A DNA stretch of 61,920 nt from Gnetum montanum (Eukaryota > Streptophyta > Gnetopsida > Gnetales > Gnetaceae). The notes beneath the pieces are model-generated. The model saw nothing but the letters and a program-made list of their open reading frames with translations, was not told the origin of the DNA and made no database searches. A program made the position numbers and the translations under genes. The stretch spans positions 1,056,956 to 1,118,875 of the forward strand of contig MNCI01022125.1 in the NCBI GenBank assembly GCA_015680685.1. The letters run 5' to 3'. Shown one piece after another: positions 45,689-57,639 of this stretch. The first letter of the stretch is position 1, and every line of letters starts with the position of its first letter.

Positions 45689-46470
45689 CTTAGCCTAAAT
45701 TCTATGTCAAAATTTGCTCCCTGATAACTAACATTGACATATTGAAGCTATAACTTTCCTTTTACTACCAAAACCTTTGAATATACTTTGCAATCAGTAG
45801 TCCATCCTCCTCTACTCCCCCTCTACTCTTAAAACCTAGCATGGGAGTGGCAGGTGTTTGGATTTTGAAAATTTTACAGCAATTGCTATAAATTTCCAAA
45901 GACAACATTGATATTTTGGTGTATTTTCTTTCTTCAATTGGCTGCTAAAATTTTGTTAGATTGTAGCATTGGTGGTTTTAACCCTTTTAGATGCCATAAG
46001 ACTTCTAGAAGTTAGCTTAATTCCCATACTCTCATAGATGAGAAAATTGGTAGCCTACCAAAATCATTTTCTTGTGGAAAACACCAACTTTCAACTTTTT
46101 TTTTCAACCTCCCCTTCTCTAGTGTTGGCAAGGAAGATGTGCAATCCCACTAATCTCACCCCCCTTTCCTTTCCTCCTACTACACCAAGCTTAGGTGTAG
46201 CTAGGAATCCTAACATTGGTGAAGTTTGGAACCTTATTTCTAACTTTTCAGTTTTGGAAAAGGGGTGTACCTCCCTTAACCCCCACTTACTATTTATAGT
46301 AAGTAGTCTATTTTCAATCATTTTTTTGCTTCTCTTAACCATCTTGCCATTCAACTTTATTGATGACATGTTTGAATAGCAAGTTGTGAGGGTTTATGAT
46401 CCCAAAGACCTTGCGGTGGCTAAATCCTCATAGTTCTTGAGGCTTAGTGGGCAAAGTCCTTGATTTTTGG
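45689..46470 (+). other. Tat-B2 5' leader
   Basis: Non-coding leader, related to 54448-54743 in Tat-B3 (shared TTTTACTACCAAAA and CCTAAATTCTAT blocks). An extra 16-bp palindrome TTACTATTTATAGTAA sits at 46287-46302. Open frames at 46038-46379 and the reverse strand look like chance. Confidence 0.6.
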
Positions 46471-47273
46471 TGATAAATGAAGATCACTACAACTACGTTT
46501 GTGCCAAAATAGAAGTTGGCATGTTGATTTCTTATATGAAAATAGAAGACAAAAGGGAGTACAAACTCATACATTGAGATGTGAAGGAGTATATTCCTTC
46601 CTTGTATGATCAGATATTCCTTATCTATAGCTATGCTTACATCATATCTCAGTTGATTAATATGGATGGAGAGGATGAGAAGGTTAGTTTTGTTGGGCAC
46701 TAAGAGGAAGGGGAGGATGAATTTAAGGTAGAATATGAGCCTGAAAACATCCTAGGTGGGTTGTTCCAATAAATAACCCTTAAGGCCATAGCACCTTTCT
46801 CTATTCCCTTAGTCTCCTCCATGGGTCAGGTGCCACAGTTTTCTACCCCTTCTTACTTGACCATGTTTGGGCTCATACCATCCATCGCTATGCACCAAAC
46901 CCAGTTGGTGCCATAGCCAACAACATATAGCCTTTCTATGCCTTTTGCTACATAGCTTTGATCTATGTGGCCATTGATGGTGGTTTTTAGTAGCACAAAT
47001 CCTCTAACCATCCATGTGGGATCCACCATAGGATCCCAAGCAACCTAGGGATCACATAATCCCTTTTTCCTTTTGTGCCCTAGATACCAACATAAACATC
47101 TTTCTCCTTCTTTGGCCCACAAATGATAGCCATAATGCAACCTCTTCCCTTTGTGCAATAACTAATAGCAAGGTCACAAGTCTTCCAATAGATGAAATAA
47201 CCATTTGTGCAAACCCCATAGCCAACAACAGCACCATAGGGCTGTATCAAGTCTTTCAAATAATCTAGGACTT
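46471..47273 (+). pseudogene. Tat-B2 gag N-terminal part (truncated)
   Basis: Translation near 46490-46640 gives YNYVCAKIEVGML then KREYKLIH and EYIPSLYDQI, matching the gag N-terminus of Tat-2 (YNFICVKIQANL, KREYEFIH near 21915-22010). An acidic stretch (46660-46750) and a Pro/Ser-rich stretch follow. Several stops; it ends before the capsid. Confidence 0.65.
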
Positions 47274-48848
47274 TGTTGCGTTTGAAAACCTTAATTGCTG
47301 AAATGAAAACTAAGGATCCTAGGTGCAAGTATTCTCCCAACCTCGAATCCTTAGGGCCTTCGTGATAAAAATGGGATTCGAGGTGCCCTAGTAAGTCTGG
47401 TAGATCAACCAGGGACTTATGAGATGTAAAATGTGGAGATATGAATAGATTTGAATAATGCACAAATAATAAATTTATTTTTGAACAAAAAACTAAAAAC
47501 TAAAAACTTTATTGAGAAAATAATAAAGAATAAGTTAGAGAAATGTGTACAAATGGTGCCTCAATGAGCAAAAGGGGGTTTATTTATGCAAGAGTTCAAG
47601 GGCCATTGAAGTTGAGTTGATTCACTCCATAATCTAGGTGGTAAGCCACTCTTGATGTTATCAAACCTTCCCTTGCTACTGCAACCTTGGATCTGCTAAT
47701 TGGGTCACTATTGGAGGGTGAGAAATGTGGAATATTTGGATGCCAAGTTCCTCCACGCTAGGTTTGGAATCGTAGAGGTGTAGTATTAATACCAAAAAAA
47801 TACCAAATCTCAAGGCCTCAATGCTTCCACACTAAGGTTCAAGAGAATGCAAATATGGGAACTTGTAAGAGCACTTGAGTGCTTGAAAGTGCCTCAAGTG
47901 TGGAATTGTGTGTATGCAAATTTCTTAAACAAAAAATGCTTAACTTGCTCAAAAATTCCAAAACCTTGTCAAAAATTGCTCAAACCAAAATTGCTTATAT
48001 GCCCAAACAATTTCTAAACTTGTAAATGGTGTTGGAGGCTAGCTTGTATTGGATCTTTGGGGCATGAATGGGGCTGCAAATTGGCCATGATTTGTCTACA
48101 AATTGGCTATGAAATAGTTGTAAATTTGGCTAAAAAATGACTGCAAATTTAGGTGAGATGGATGCCCAAATTTGGGAGGTTACTATACATAGTCAGTGCT
48201 TCCCCTCATGGTCATTCTATTTACTATAAATAGTAACTGGGGCACACCTTTCATGCTAGAGATGATTCTTCCATGATGAGAGCTCCACCATGCTTGTTGA
48301 AGTGGCTGGTCAATGTTGAAGTACATGAATTGATAAATGTTGCTCCTTGTAGCTTCCATGTTGGGGGATTGGGGGGAACTTTTCACACTGGGTGAAAGGT
48401 TTCCAAGTAGAGGGAAACCTTTCTAAGTTGGTGGGGGGTGGGGAGAGTTTCCAAGCTGTGCATTTGGTCTCCATGTTGAAAGGGGGAAAGTTTCCAGACC
48501 TCCCATCCTTCCATGCTAGGGGTAGGTGAGATCTACCCCTTGCAAGTGTTTCCAACATAGAAAAATGCATACCCCAAATAAAACCCATAAAATTTCTCTT
48601 TTTGCCATTCCAAAAGGCATTTTGGCATCTCAAAGCCCAAATATAGGCACTAGGTGACCTTTTTCACTTGCGGAATGAGGCTTAGACCACTTAAAAGGCA
48701 TTTTTAGCCCCAAAAGTGTAAATTATATGAAATTTCCCATTATGGTTTATAGCTTTCACATTTACAATGAAATTTTGTCCTAGGTTTCATGGGGTGAAAG
48801 CTACATGATGAATATTGGTTATAACATGCAAAATTTTGTGGTGCTTTA
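47274..48848 (-). repeat. 3' LTR of Tat-B1r (family B)
   Basis: On the minus strand it starts TAAAGCACCAC after the polypurine tract and ends AAACGCAACA. 16-bp palindromes are at 48180-48195 and 48221-48236. About 1.58 kb. Confidence 0.87.
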
Positions 48849-48923
48849 ATGGCCCCTCTTTGTTGGTGCTTAGAGAATTAACCCAAGAGGCATCAACAAA
48901 GAATACAAAACATCATTGCATAT
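48849..48923 (-). other. Polypurine tract and 3' terminal internal sequence of Tat-B1r
   Basis: The reverse strand reads AACAAAGAGGGGCCAT next to the LTR. The adjoining 60 bp match the 3' ends of Tat-1 (9960-10036) and Tat-A3r (56449-56510). Confidence 0.8.
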
Positions 48924-50872
48924 TGAAACACCACAAAAATTTTGGCTAACACTTGAAGACAGAAATTAAGCTAAGTCATGTTGATCCTCAGCATGATCAA
49001 GCTTGAAAGCCTAAAAAATAACATCAAATGAAGTCAAAGCAAGCGAGTAAAAGTTCCCTGGGAGCCACAGAAGACTACGATGACATCTGGCATCAAACTT
49101 GGCAAATCCTGAGCTCAAAATACTTGGTTTTCACTAAGTATGCATCCTGTACGTTGGCCTACACATGCCCAGCGTAAGGCCCAGCGTACAGCAACTTTCG
49201 GGGCTCAAAAACTCATCAAAACATGCTAAAGTGGAGTGTCCAGACCCCCCAGAACCTTCCCCAAGGTTCCCAGTAGGTCTCAAGCACTCGAAAATCGAAT
49301 TTTGAGCTCCGAATGATGGTCCTCCATTCCTGTACGCCCAGCGTACACGCCGGGGTGTGGCCAGCGTACAGCAACTTTCGGGCTCCAGAAATGCATCAAA
49401 ACATTCCAGAATCAAGCGTCCAGACCCCCTAGGACCTTCCCCAAGGTTTCCAGCAGGTCTCAAGCACTTAAAAATCGAATTATGGGCTCCGAATGATGGT
49501 CTTCCATTCCTGCACGCCCAGCGTATACGCCCGGCGTAAGGCCAGCGTAGACAGACTTTCGGGCTCTAGAAATACATCAAAACGTGCCAGAATCGAGCGT
49601 CCAGACCCCCCAGGACCTTCCCCAAGGTTTCTAGCAGGTCTCAGGCACTTGAAAATCGAATTTTGGGCTCCGAATGATGGTCTTCCATTCCTGCACGCCT
49701 AGCATATACGCCCGGCGTAAGGCAAACGTAGATAGACTTTCGGGCTCCAGAAATGCATCAAAATGTGCCAGAATTGAGCGTCCAGACCCCTTAGGACCTT
49801 CCCCAAGGTTCCTAACAGGTCTCAGGCACTTGAAAATTGAATTTTGGGCTCCAAATGATGGTCTTCCATTCCTGCACGCCCAGCGTATACGCCCGGCGTA
49901 AGGCCAGCGTAGACAGACTTTCGGGCTCCGGAAATGCATCAAAACATGCCAGAATCGAGCGTCCATACTCCCCAGGACCTTCCCCAAAGTTTCCAGCAGC
50001 TCTTGGGCTCCCAAAAATCAATTTTTGACCTTAAAATGAAGCATTTTCATGTGTATACGCTGGGCACATTTTTGGCTTACGCTGGCATGCTATACGCTTA
50101 CGCTAGCATCCTCTACGCTCAGCATCCACAGCGTATACGCCCAGCGTCTATCCAAGTTCACACGCCCAGCATATACACCCAGCGTATATGCCCAGCATCC
50201 ATCCAGGTTCACACGCCCAGCGTCCATCCAAGTTCACACGCCCAGCAAGTCCAGCGTATACGCCCAGCGTATACGCTGGCCTGATGTAGCGTATACGCCC
50301 ACGTGTCTCCCAGTCCGATTTTCCCGGTAATCCTACCCCTATAAATAGCCTAGTTTTCTGCATTTTTAGGGGGGAGAAAAATTTCTAACCAAAGCCTAAA
50401 ACCCTCTACGCTGGAAGTCCTGTACGCCGAGCACAGTCTCTACGCTCCACCTACAGTGTCCCAGCCGAGTCATTCCCACATACGCCGGGGCCTTTCGTCC
50501 GCCTTGTGTCAAAGCCACAACTGCGTTTGGACCGGTGCACTTTGTAATCGATTCTCAATATAAAACAGTTTACATTTTGCTCAGATTTATTGCAGTTTTC
50601 TTCGTTTTTCGGTTTACGTTTACAGGCTCATTTACATTATCGTGCTTGTTTACGGTTTACATTTAGCGTGCATTGTTTACGTATAACCCAACGTGTTGTA
50701 GCGGCAAACGTTGGGGAAGTCCTTGTTTGATCCGCGTGTGGACCATTCAAGGCACTCTGCCTTCGTCCGTTCCAGCTTGCCCTCAAGCGGAGGTAGGGTC
50801 GACTGTGCTTGTCCGTAGATCTTTTGGTGCTCGTAACGTTCCAGCCTTGCACCGACGATTTTGGTCGGTACA
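48924..50872 (+). repeat. Solo LTR, family A, target duplication CATAT
   Basis: It starts TGAAACACCACAAAAATTTT and ends TTGGTCGGTACA, 1949 bp. CATAT flanks it at 48919-48923 and 50873-50877. Both sides belong to the same minus-strand Tat-B1r 3' region. TATAAATA is at 50340-50347. It has no primer site or internal sequence. It contains a 181-bp tandem array and many TACGC/GCGTA palindromes. Confidence 0.95.
49149..50030 (+). repeat. 181-bp tandem array inside the solo LTR (about 4.9 copies)
   Basis: Units begin at TG(T/C)ACGCCCAGCGTA near 49149, 49331, 49511, 49692 and 49873, so the period is 180-182 bp. Each unit ends with CTTTCGGGCTCCAGAAATGC and contains palindromic CGCCCAGCGTA words. Beyond 50030, shorter CGCCCAGCGTATACGC units continue to about 50300. 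Confidence 0.92.
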
Positions 50873-50877
50873 CATAT

Positions 50878-51070
50878 TATAATGCTACAATGCATATAGG
50901 TCACATGAGAATAAGGCTATCCAAGTCACCAATGTTGATAGTATAAGGCTATGGTAGGCCATGGTACAAGTTTAAGATCCTAGTAGGTCATGTTGCTAGT
51001 TTAAGGTTGTAGGGGACCATTGAAAGTAGGCTCACTTGTTGATGATCTGTTGGCTAAATGTAGTATGGCT
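50878..51070 (-). repeat. Motif repeats downstream of integrase, Tat-B1r
   Basis: On the reverse strand about three to four decayed units with CTTAAACTAGCA or CTTAAACTTGTACC. The position is the same as the 16-unit array of Tat-1. Confidence 0.65.
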
Positions 51071-52200
51071 TTAGATAGGATTGGTTGATCAGATTGGCCA
51101 GCTCATTCCCATCTATGCTCCATTCTTATAGGCTCTAGTAACAAGGAAGGGCCCTTCCTAGTTGGCTAAGAATTTGTCCATGTGCTCATGAATGACCATG
51201 AGGACTAGGTTTCCTCTTTGATCTTGTGCATGGTCAAGTTATGCTGATGTTGTCACTTCTACCTCTCTTGATAGTACTTAATGTGAGCAAGTGCTTGCAT
51301 ACAATGCTCCTCCATACAATCCAAAGCTCCCATCCACAACTCCTTAGTCTGCTCATCATTGATGAAGTCATTCAAGGCTCTTGGAGTGATGGCACCTAAA
51401 ATTTAAGAGGTAAAATAGCTTCAAATCCATAAACAAGGCTATAAGGGGTCATGTCTGTTTCTAGATGATAGATTGTTCTATATGCCCATAGTGCATGGAC
51501 AAGCCACTCATGCCACTTCTACTTGCTGTTGTTGAGCATATTCTTAAGCAAGTTGATGATGGCATTGTTGCTTGCTTCTTCTTATCCATTGGCTTGAGGG
51601 TAGTAAGGTGATGAGAAAGAATGCTTAATACCTAGGTCATGATAGAAATCCTTGGTTTTGGCTACTAAATTGAAGCCCATCTTCTGTAACTATGGTCATG
51701 GATATGCCAAAATGAGCTATAATGTTGTTTAGGATAAATTTGCAAACTTGTTTAGATGTGGTCTTCCTTAGGGGAATGGCCTCAATACACTTGCTAAAGT
51801 ATTTGGCTACAGTAATGATGAAGCTATGCCCTATAGTAGACTTAGGCATTATAGGTCCAATGATATTCAACGCCCATTGTTGAAATGACCATGTTATTTG
51901 GGTTGTATGTAACTTAGTTGGTGATACATGTATCAGGTTGCTATATTGTTGGCATGTGTCACATCTCTTAACCTTTTGTAGATAGTCATTTTCCATATGG
52001 GGCTAATAGTAGCCTAACCATCTAATCTTAGTGGCCATGACTCTAGGTCCTATATGTCCTCCGCTAACTCCCTCGTGAACCTTTTCTAAGACTGTTCTAG
52101 CTTTAGTTTTACCTAAGCACTTTGGGAGTATGCCATCATAGGATTGTCAACATAATGTATTATCACCTATGATGACATACTGCTTTGATCACTTACATAT
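51071..52200 (-). pseudogene. Tat-B1r integrase (broken)
   Basis: The minus strand shows HEGVSGGHIGPRVMA, then RCDTCQQYSNLIHVSP (51996 and upstream), the H-H-C-C zinc site. In the core, WALNIIGPI has Asn in place of the first catalytic Asp, and TIVTEDGLQF has Glu in place of the second. The 3' part to about 51080 contains the C-terminal region. The copy is inactive. Confidence 0.8.
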
Positions 52201-53250
52201 GGCATCCTTCTGAGAAGTAGTTAGGCCTTGTGAGGATTCACCATGCATAAGGTAAAATTTCATATCATCATACCACTTCTTGGAAGAAGTAATATGAACA
52301 ATGGCCACAAAGGTATCCTTAATGTTTTGTGTGATGGAAGTAGCATAGTCCATAGTTAAGGTTGGAAACTTGCTAAATATGTCTAGCATCATATGAAAGG
52401 CTAATGTTGCAATTACATTAGCTATGGTGTTTTCATTTTAAGGTATGTATTGGATATCAAAATCTATGAATTGTTGTAACATCTACCTTCCTAGATCATA
52501 GTAAGGTTGTAAGTGCTTAGCTTTGCATGCATAGACTTCAGTTGCTTGGTTAACCATGAGTTGGAAATTACCTTTGATGTCTAGGTGTCTAATTCCTAGG
52601 TCACTGCTAAGTTTTTGGTGCATGAGAATCCAAAATGATAGGTAAAGGATTGGATTTTACTAGATGGAAATGTTATGATGGAAGTAGCACATGCCCCATG
52701 GGTAGTTGAAGCTCCATCAAAGTTATGATCACCTCATAACCCTTAGGTACTTTGATAACTATGTTAATGTATGCATCAGGGAACTCAGGGTCTATGGTTG
52801 CTTGGTCGTCAATAGGTAAAATTGTCAGTTGTATGACTATAGCTTGAACTTTTGTTGAGGATTGAAAGATGTAATGAAGGTCAAACTCTGTGGTTATGGG
52901 TTTCCATTAGGCTATGCAACTACTTTCATAGATGTTGGTTGTTATGGCTTTGAGTATGTTGTCCTTACAAATTACATTGACTTGGCTTCTAAAGAGGTAG
53001 TGTCTCCATTTCTTCAAAGAGAAGACTAGTGCTAAACAATACTTCTTCACCTTAGTGTATTAGCTCTCGTGAGCAACTAGCACATGGCTAAGATAGTATA
53101 TAAGCATTTTTGTTCCATCATCATGTTTTTGATAAAGTAGAGAGGTAATAGATGTATTAGAGATGGTGAGAAATGTAAAACAGTTTACCCTCTTGTGGAG
53201 GATAGACTGTTGGTAGTTATGTCAACTCTTTCTTAATGTTTTCAAAGGTC
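52201..53250 (-). pseudogene. Tat-B1r RNase H domains and linker (broken)
   Basis: The minus strand linker EWYDDMKFYLMHGE-type sequence is near 52300-52240. Upstream of it is the second RNase H end, FIDFDIQYIPxNENTIAN near 52480-52420, then the first RNase H near 53150-52900 (HVLAHES and KKWRHYLF-like segment). Many stops. Confidence 0.65.
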
Positions 53251-53936
53251 TCTTGGCATTAAGCCATCCATTCATAGTGAACTCCTTTCTTAAGCAAGTG
53301 TTGCATGGTCTATAACTTATCCATAAGCCTAGTGATAAACCTACAAATAAATTGTAACTTGTCTTGTAATCCCCAAAGCTCTTTAAGGTTGGTTGGTACT
53401 ACTAATTAGGATATGGATTTAATCTTATCAGTGTGTGCGCATATCCCTCCTTTAGAGACTACAAGTCCAAGCATCTTATCGATCTTGATGTCAAAGACAT
53501 ACGTCTTAGGATTGAGCTTAAGCTCATATTTGAGGCATTGTTTAAGTAGAAGATCTAGGTCATTAGCATGATCATCAACTATCTTAGACTTCATGGCTAT
53601 GCCATATACATAATCCTTAAGAAAACCTAACATGTAATCACTAAAGATATAGGTCATAGCTCTATGGTATAAAGCTCTAGCATTCTTAAGGCCAAAGGGC
53701 ATCATGGTATACCAAAAAGTACCCCATGGGATCATAAAGGTCCTACTGAGCTAATGCTCTAGGTTGTTCCTAATTTGGTTATATATTGAGAATTAATTCA
53801 TTAAGGACAACAAGGCATGTCTAGCTATAGTATTGATAAGTTTATCAATACTAGGAAAAGGGAAGTCATCCTTAATGGTTTCTTTATTTAGGTTTTGAAA
53901 ATCAATGTAAATATGGATACTCCCATTCTTACCAAG
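53251..53936 (-). pseudogene. Tat-B1r reverse transcriptase (truncated, inactive)
   Basis: The minus strand has PWGTFWYTMMPFGLKNA near 53735-53680 and LKDYVYGIAMKSK near 53620-53585. The catalytic YVDD reads YVYG. The N-terminal RT part is cut at 53936. Confidence 0.82.
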
Positions 53937-54743
53937 GCTGGAGCGACTTGACATCTAAATATTCCACCTTTCTCACCCCCTAGTAGTGACATGATTAGTA
54001 GATTCAAGGTTGCAATAGCAAAGGAAGACTCGATAATATCAAGAGTGGCTTAGCACCTGGATCATGAAGTAGATAACCTTGGCTTCAATGGGCTTTGAAC
54101 TCTTGCACAAGTAAATCCCCTTTTTTGCTCATCCAACCAGCATTTGTACACATTTCTCTAACTTATTCTTTATTCTTTTCTTAATAAAGTTTTAAGTTTT
54201 AAGTTTTGTGTTCAAAAAGAAATTTATTATTTGTGAATTATTTTTATTTATTCATATTTCTATGTTTTGCATCTTTAGAGTTCCTAGTTGATTTGTTAGA
54301 CTGGCTAGGGCACCTCAAATCCCATTTTTATCATGAAGGCTTTGGGGATTTTGGGTTGGGGAACTACTTGCACTGAGGATCCTTAGTTTTCATTTCAGCA
54401 ATATAGGTTTGCTATCACAATAGTTTTTCTTGATGCTAGAAGGATGTCCTTCACCTAAATTCTATAACTAGATATATTATTTTTGTTATCATTTCCAAGC
54501 TTTTCCTTATTTTTTTGTAGCCAAGACCCTTGAAAAATCAACATTGGTCTTTCCATCCTTGTGACCAAAACTATAGCATGGAAGTTGTAGGTGGTTCAAT
54601 TTTTCCTTTTCACAACATTTGCTATGAATTTTATGGCCCCAAGCCAGCATTGATATCTCTTTTCCCCCCATTGTTTTTACTACCAAAAGTTTATTTTCTA
54701 GCTTCTAAAAGTGGATGGTTCAACTCATTTGTGATTTGGCATT
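53937..54743 (+). mobile_element. Tat-B3 fragment: end of a family-B 5' LTR plus leader
   Basis: 53937-54420 matches the last third of the family-B LTR (TCTAAATATTCCACCTTTCTC). The primer site TTGATGCTAGAAGGATGTCC lies at about 54429-54448. The leader to 54743 matches Tat-B2. It is cut on the right by the Tat-A3r LTR. Confidence 0.8.
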
Positions 54744-56434
54744 TGTACTGACCTAAATCGTTGGTGTAAGGCTGGAAGGGAAACAGATACCAGGAGATCA
54801 TCGGGCACACACAGCTGACCCTGCCTTTGCTTGAGAGCAAGCTGGAAAAGTAAATGAAGGTAGAGTGCCTTGGATGGTATGCATGCAAATCAACCAAGGA
54901 CTTCCCCAAGCGTAAGCTATGGCTAGCGTTGGGGTTATCGTAAACGGTGTAAACGGAATGTAAATAGAATGCAAACAATGACACGAAATGTAAATAGAGT
55001 GTATTGAATTATAAATAAAGCGTAAATAGATCTATATTCTAAAAAAAGCATAAACCAAAGTAAATAATGTAAATGGAAGGCAATAATGAAACTATATTAT
55101 ATTGTTTTAAAAAAAATGTGCACTCGTCAAAACGTAGTTGCACACGTGTGGATGGCAAGTCAAACGCCTAGCCCCGGGATGATATGATGCGATGATGTGA
55201 TGATGAAGGTGAGAAGTGCTTGGATGCTAGGAGTCAAGTGTGCCAAGCACCCAAGGATTGCAGGTTCTCTCCTCTCTCAGAATTGCTAATCTCTCCAATT
55301 TTTGCCTTCCAATTTTTTGCCTCCCAGTTTATGTGAATTGACAGGGTATTTATAGGGTTGGGCCAGCCTCAGGCATGAAATCCAAGAATGGAATCAATGG
55401 TTGTGAGATGAGAGGAAAGCATATCTAGCGACATGTGTCCCATGGATAGTTGGCATGGGTTGGATGTATGTTGGATAGTTGGCACGAGTTGGATGTACGT
55501 TGGATAGTTGCATTCTTTGACCAGGTTCAATGTATCTGTGTTGGATAGCTGTGCACAAGTTGGATGTGTGTTGGATAGTTGCATTCTTTGACCAGGGTCA
55601 ATGTATCTGTGTTGGATAGTTGTGCACAAGTTGGATGTGTGTTGGCAAGCTACATTCTTGACCAGGTACATTGCATTTTACAATTTGTGGATTATTAAAG
55701 CCCATGAAAGTACATTTAATTTAGACCATGAGGGCTTGACATGCCCTCAAATGGGGATTTATAATGAAGTGTACAACAAGAGAAATTTGACTGCTCAGCG
55801 TGACCTGTAGTGTGACCTGCAGTATGACCTCCAAAACTTGCAATTTTAAACTGAAATCTAGAATTTCTGAAGGCTGGGACCCATAGTTATCAATAGTGGA
55901 CCCTGAGGACAACTTGCACCCTTGAAATCAAGTCATTTTGGCTCAGTTTTGGGGCTCTAAAAGTTAGTGACGTTGACCCTTACTTTGTGCAACGTCTGAA
56001 AAAGTAACCCCAGTGTCACCAAGTCAAAATGGCATATTTGAGGCCCAAATCTTGATTTTCTAGAGGTTGGGAGCTACTGGGGACCTTGGTGAAGGTCATG
56101 GGGGTCCTTGTGCTCAATTTTGGCCTATTTTAACTCAATTTTGGGGCTCCAAAAGTTGGTGACGCTGATCCTTACACTGTGTAGTGTCTGAAAAAGTAAC
56201 CAAAGTGTACTTAGCCAAAACCAAACATTTTGAACCCAAAAATTTTGATTTTGGATGCTAGAAGTTGGTGCAGTCACCTGTAGACCCCGGGGGAACCTTT
56301 CCTATTGAATCATGGGCCATCGAGGGCTGTCTCGAAGGCCTCCAAGTTTGGTCACGCTGTGCTCATGTTGGGCAGCAACATGACTTAGCTTGATTCTTGT
56401 CTAAAAGTGCTAGGCCAAAATTAGTGGTTTTTCA
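54744..56434 (-). repeat. 3' LTR of Tat-A3r (family A)
   Basis: On the minus strand it starts TGAAAAACCACTAATTTTGG and ends TTAGGTCAGTACA. TATAAATA is at 55354-55347. It is close to the Tat-2 LTR at both ends, and can guide what is missing in that N gap. It has 71-bp repeats at 55488-55665 instead of the TACGCT palindromes. Confidence 0.9.
55488..55665 (-). repeat. 71-bp tandem repeat in the U3 of Tat-A3r
   Basis: Units begin GTTGGATGTACG/GTGTG at 55488, 55559 and 55630. The block GCATTCTTTGACCAGG recurs. Shorter GTTGGATAGTTGG pieces extend left to about 55440. It lies just upstream of the TATA box in element orientation. Confidence 0.85.
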
Positions 56435-57639
56435 TTAGCCCCTCTTTATTGACGTCTAGAGGAATCCACCCGAGAGGCGTCGACAAAGAAGTGCAAAACA
56501 CCATGAACGACCAAGTACCAAACATTAACCGTCAACCCTTGGCTGGGTGTCATCGCATCATTTTCAAAAGTACATGGGATTAAGGGAATGTGGTTCAAGA
56601 TGCAAGGGAATCGATTGTAACCAGGGAAGATAGGAGGTTAAGGGCTATGATTGCTATCGGGATTGTGGGAGAGAAGTGCTCTCATGTTAATGAGATGTAT
56701 TTTGGTCCTTGTCCATAGCCAGTGTTCAGCAGACTCAGAGCCAAGACATAGGAAGTGTGTTCTTTGGAGAAACGGGACTCTTATAGAGTGTTTACGAGGC
56801 TCGTTGTAAACAGCCAAAGCCACGCGATGATGTGCAACATGGTTTCTTTGAGACACAAGTGTAACTATTTTTCAAGACAATTGCCTTCTCGCCTGGGGCT
56901 TGTATGAGAATGGCCAATAGTGTTTTGTTTGTGATGTCAACGTGGTCGTGAAGATCTTTTCCGTGCATTTTGCTCCTTAACCCTTTTTTTTTCTTTTTCT
57001 TGTTTTTCTTGTTTGTTTCTTCTTTTTTTTTTGCCTTATTTTGTCTTTTCCTTTTCTTTCCTTTTTTTTCGATCTTTTTGAAAGAGCTTTCTTTTTGTGT
57101 TGTGCTCATGTTTGAGCACTTGCATTTTGCATCATGTACTGTGTATCATGTTTTGCGTTGCAACTGCTTAGAGAGTTACAGTGTGCAATAGTGTATCAAG
57201 AGTTTTGAGGTGAGCAGAATGTATCAGGGGGGTGTAATTGAATAGGCTAAGGGGAGCATGATGGGGAAATAGGGGATGTATCGGAAGTCGGGAATGTACT
57301 TATGAACGGATTGATTAACCTAGTTATGTGCGTCAGGAAGAATGTGATACCTTGTCGTCACGATGAAGTGCATCTATGCACGAGTGCCTTAGAAGTGTCA
57401 TCCTGCAAACACAACTCCAAGAAGACAAGACAACCACAAATGAAACAGTTAGCTAAACACTTTAAACAAGGAGATGGAGTCATTGTGTGCAATTTTCAAT
57501 GTAGACAGAATCATGAACAGCATTAGCTTTATTAGAGCCTATGAGATAAATCATGCAGCAAGTCTTTGTGGAACATGAACAGCTGATTGCAGCGATACAT
57601 CTTTTCAAGTTTTTCCTGGTCATTGATGATGTCACTAGT
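56435..57639 (-). other. Tat-A3r polypurine tract and 3' untranslated region
   Basis: The reverse strand TAAAGAGGGGCTAA abuts the LTR. A long pyrimidine tract (56985-57075, purine/A-rich in element sense) parallels the A-rich tract of Tat-1. No credible gene. Confidence 0.7.

Larger units (their letters stand above)
44177..47273 (+). mobile_element. Tat-B2: 5' part of a family-B Tat element
   Basis: 5' LTR, primer site, leader and the gag N-terminus, then cut by the minus-strand LTR of Tat-B1r at 47274. It inserted in Athila E protease (left flank ATAAC). Its pol and 3' LTR are not recognisable in the window. Confidence 0.75.
47274..53936 (-). mobile_element. Tat-B1r: minus-strand family-B Tat element, 5' half missing
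   Basis: 3' LTR (47274-48848), polypurine tract, 3' region with motif repeats, integrase, RNase H and RT in minus orientation. RT is cut at about 53936 within the motif before RICIDF, where a plus-strand family-B LTR fragment starts. A solo family-A LTR is nested in its 3' region. Confidence 0.85.

Noticed and set aside
49149-50030. Centromeric satellite array
   Set aside because: The unit length fits, but there are only about five copies, wholly inside one LTR with intact target duplication.
49134-50363. Several overlapping open frames on both strands in the solo LTR
   Set aside because: They arise from the 181-bp array with few stop words; repeated in register, not family-like proteins.
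56792-57109. Lys-rich minus-strand frame of 105 codons
   Set aside because: It is the translation of the A-rich tract of the Tat-A3r 3' region, not a conserved protein.
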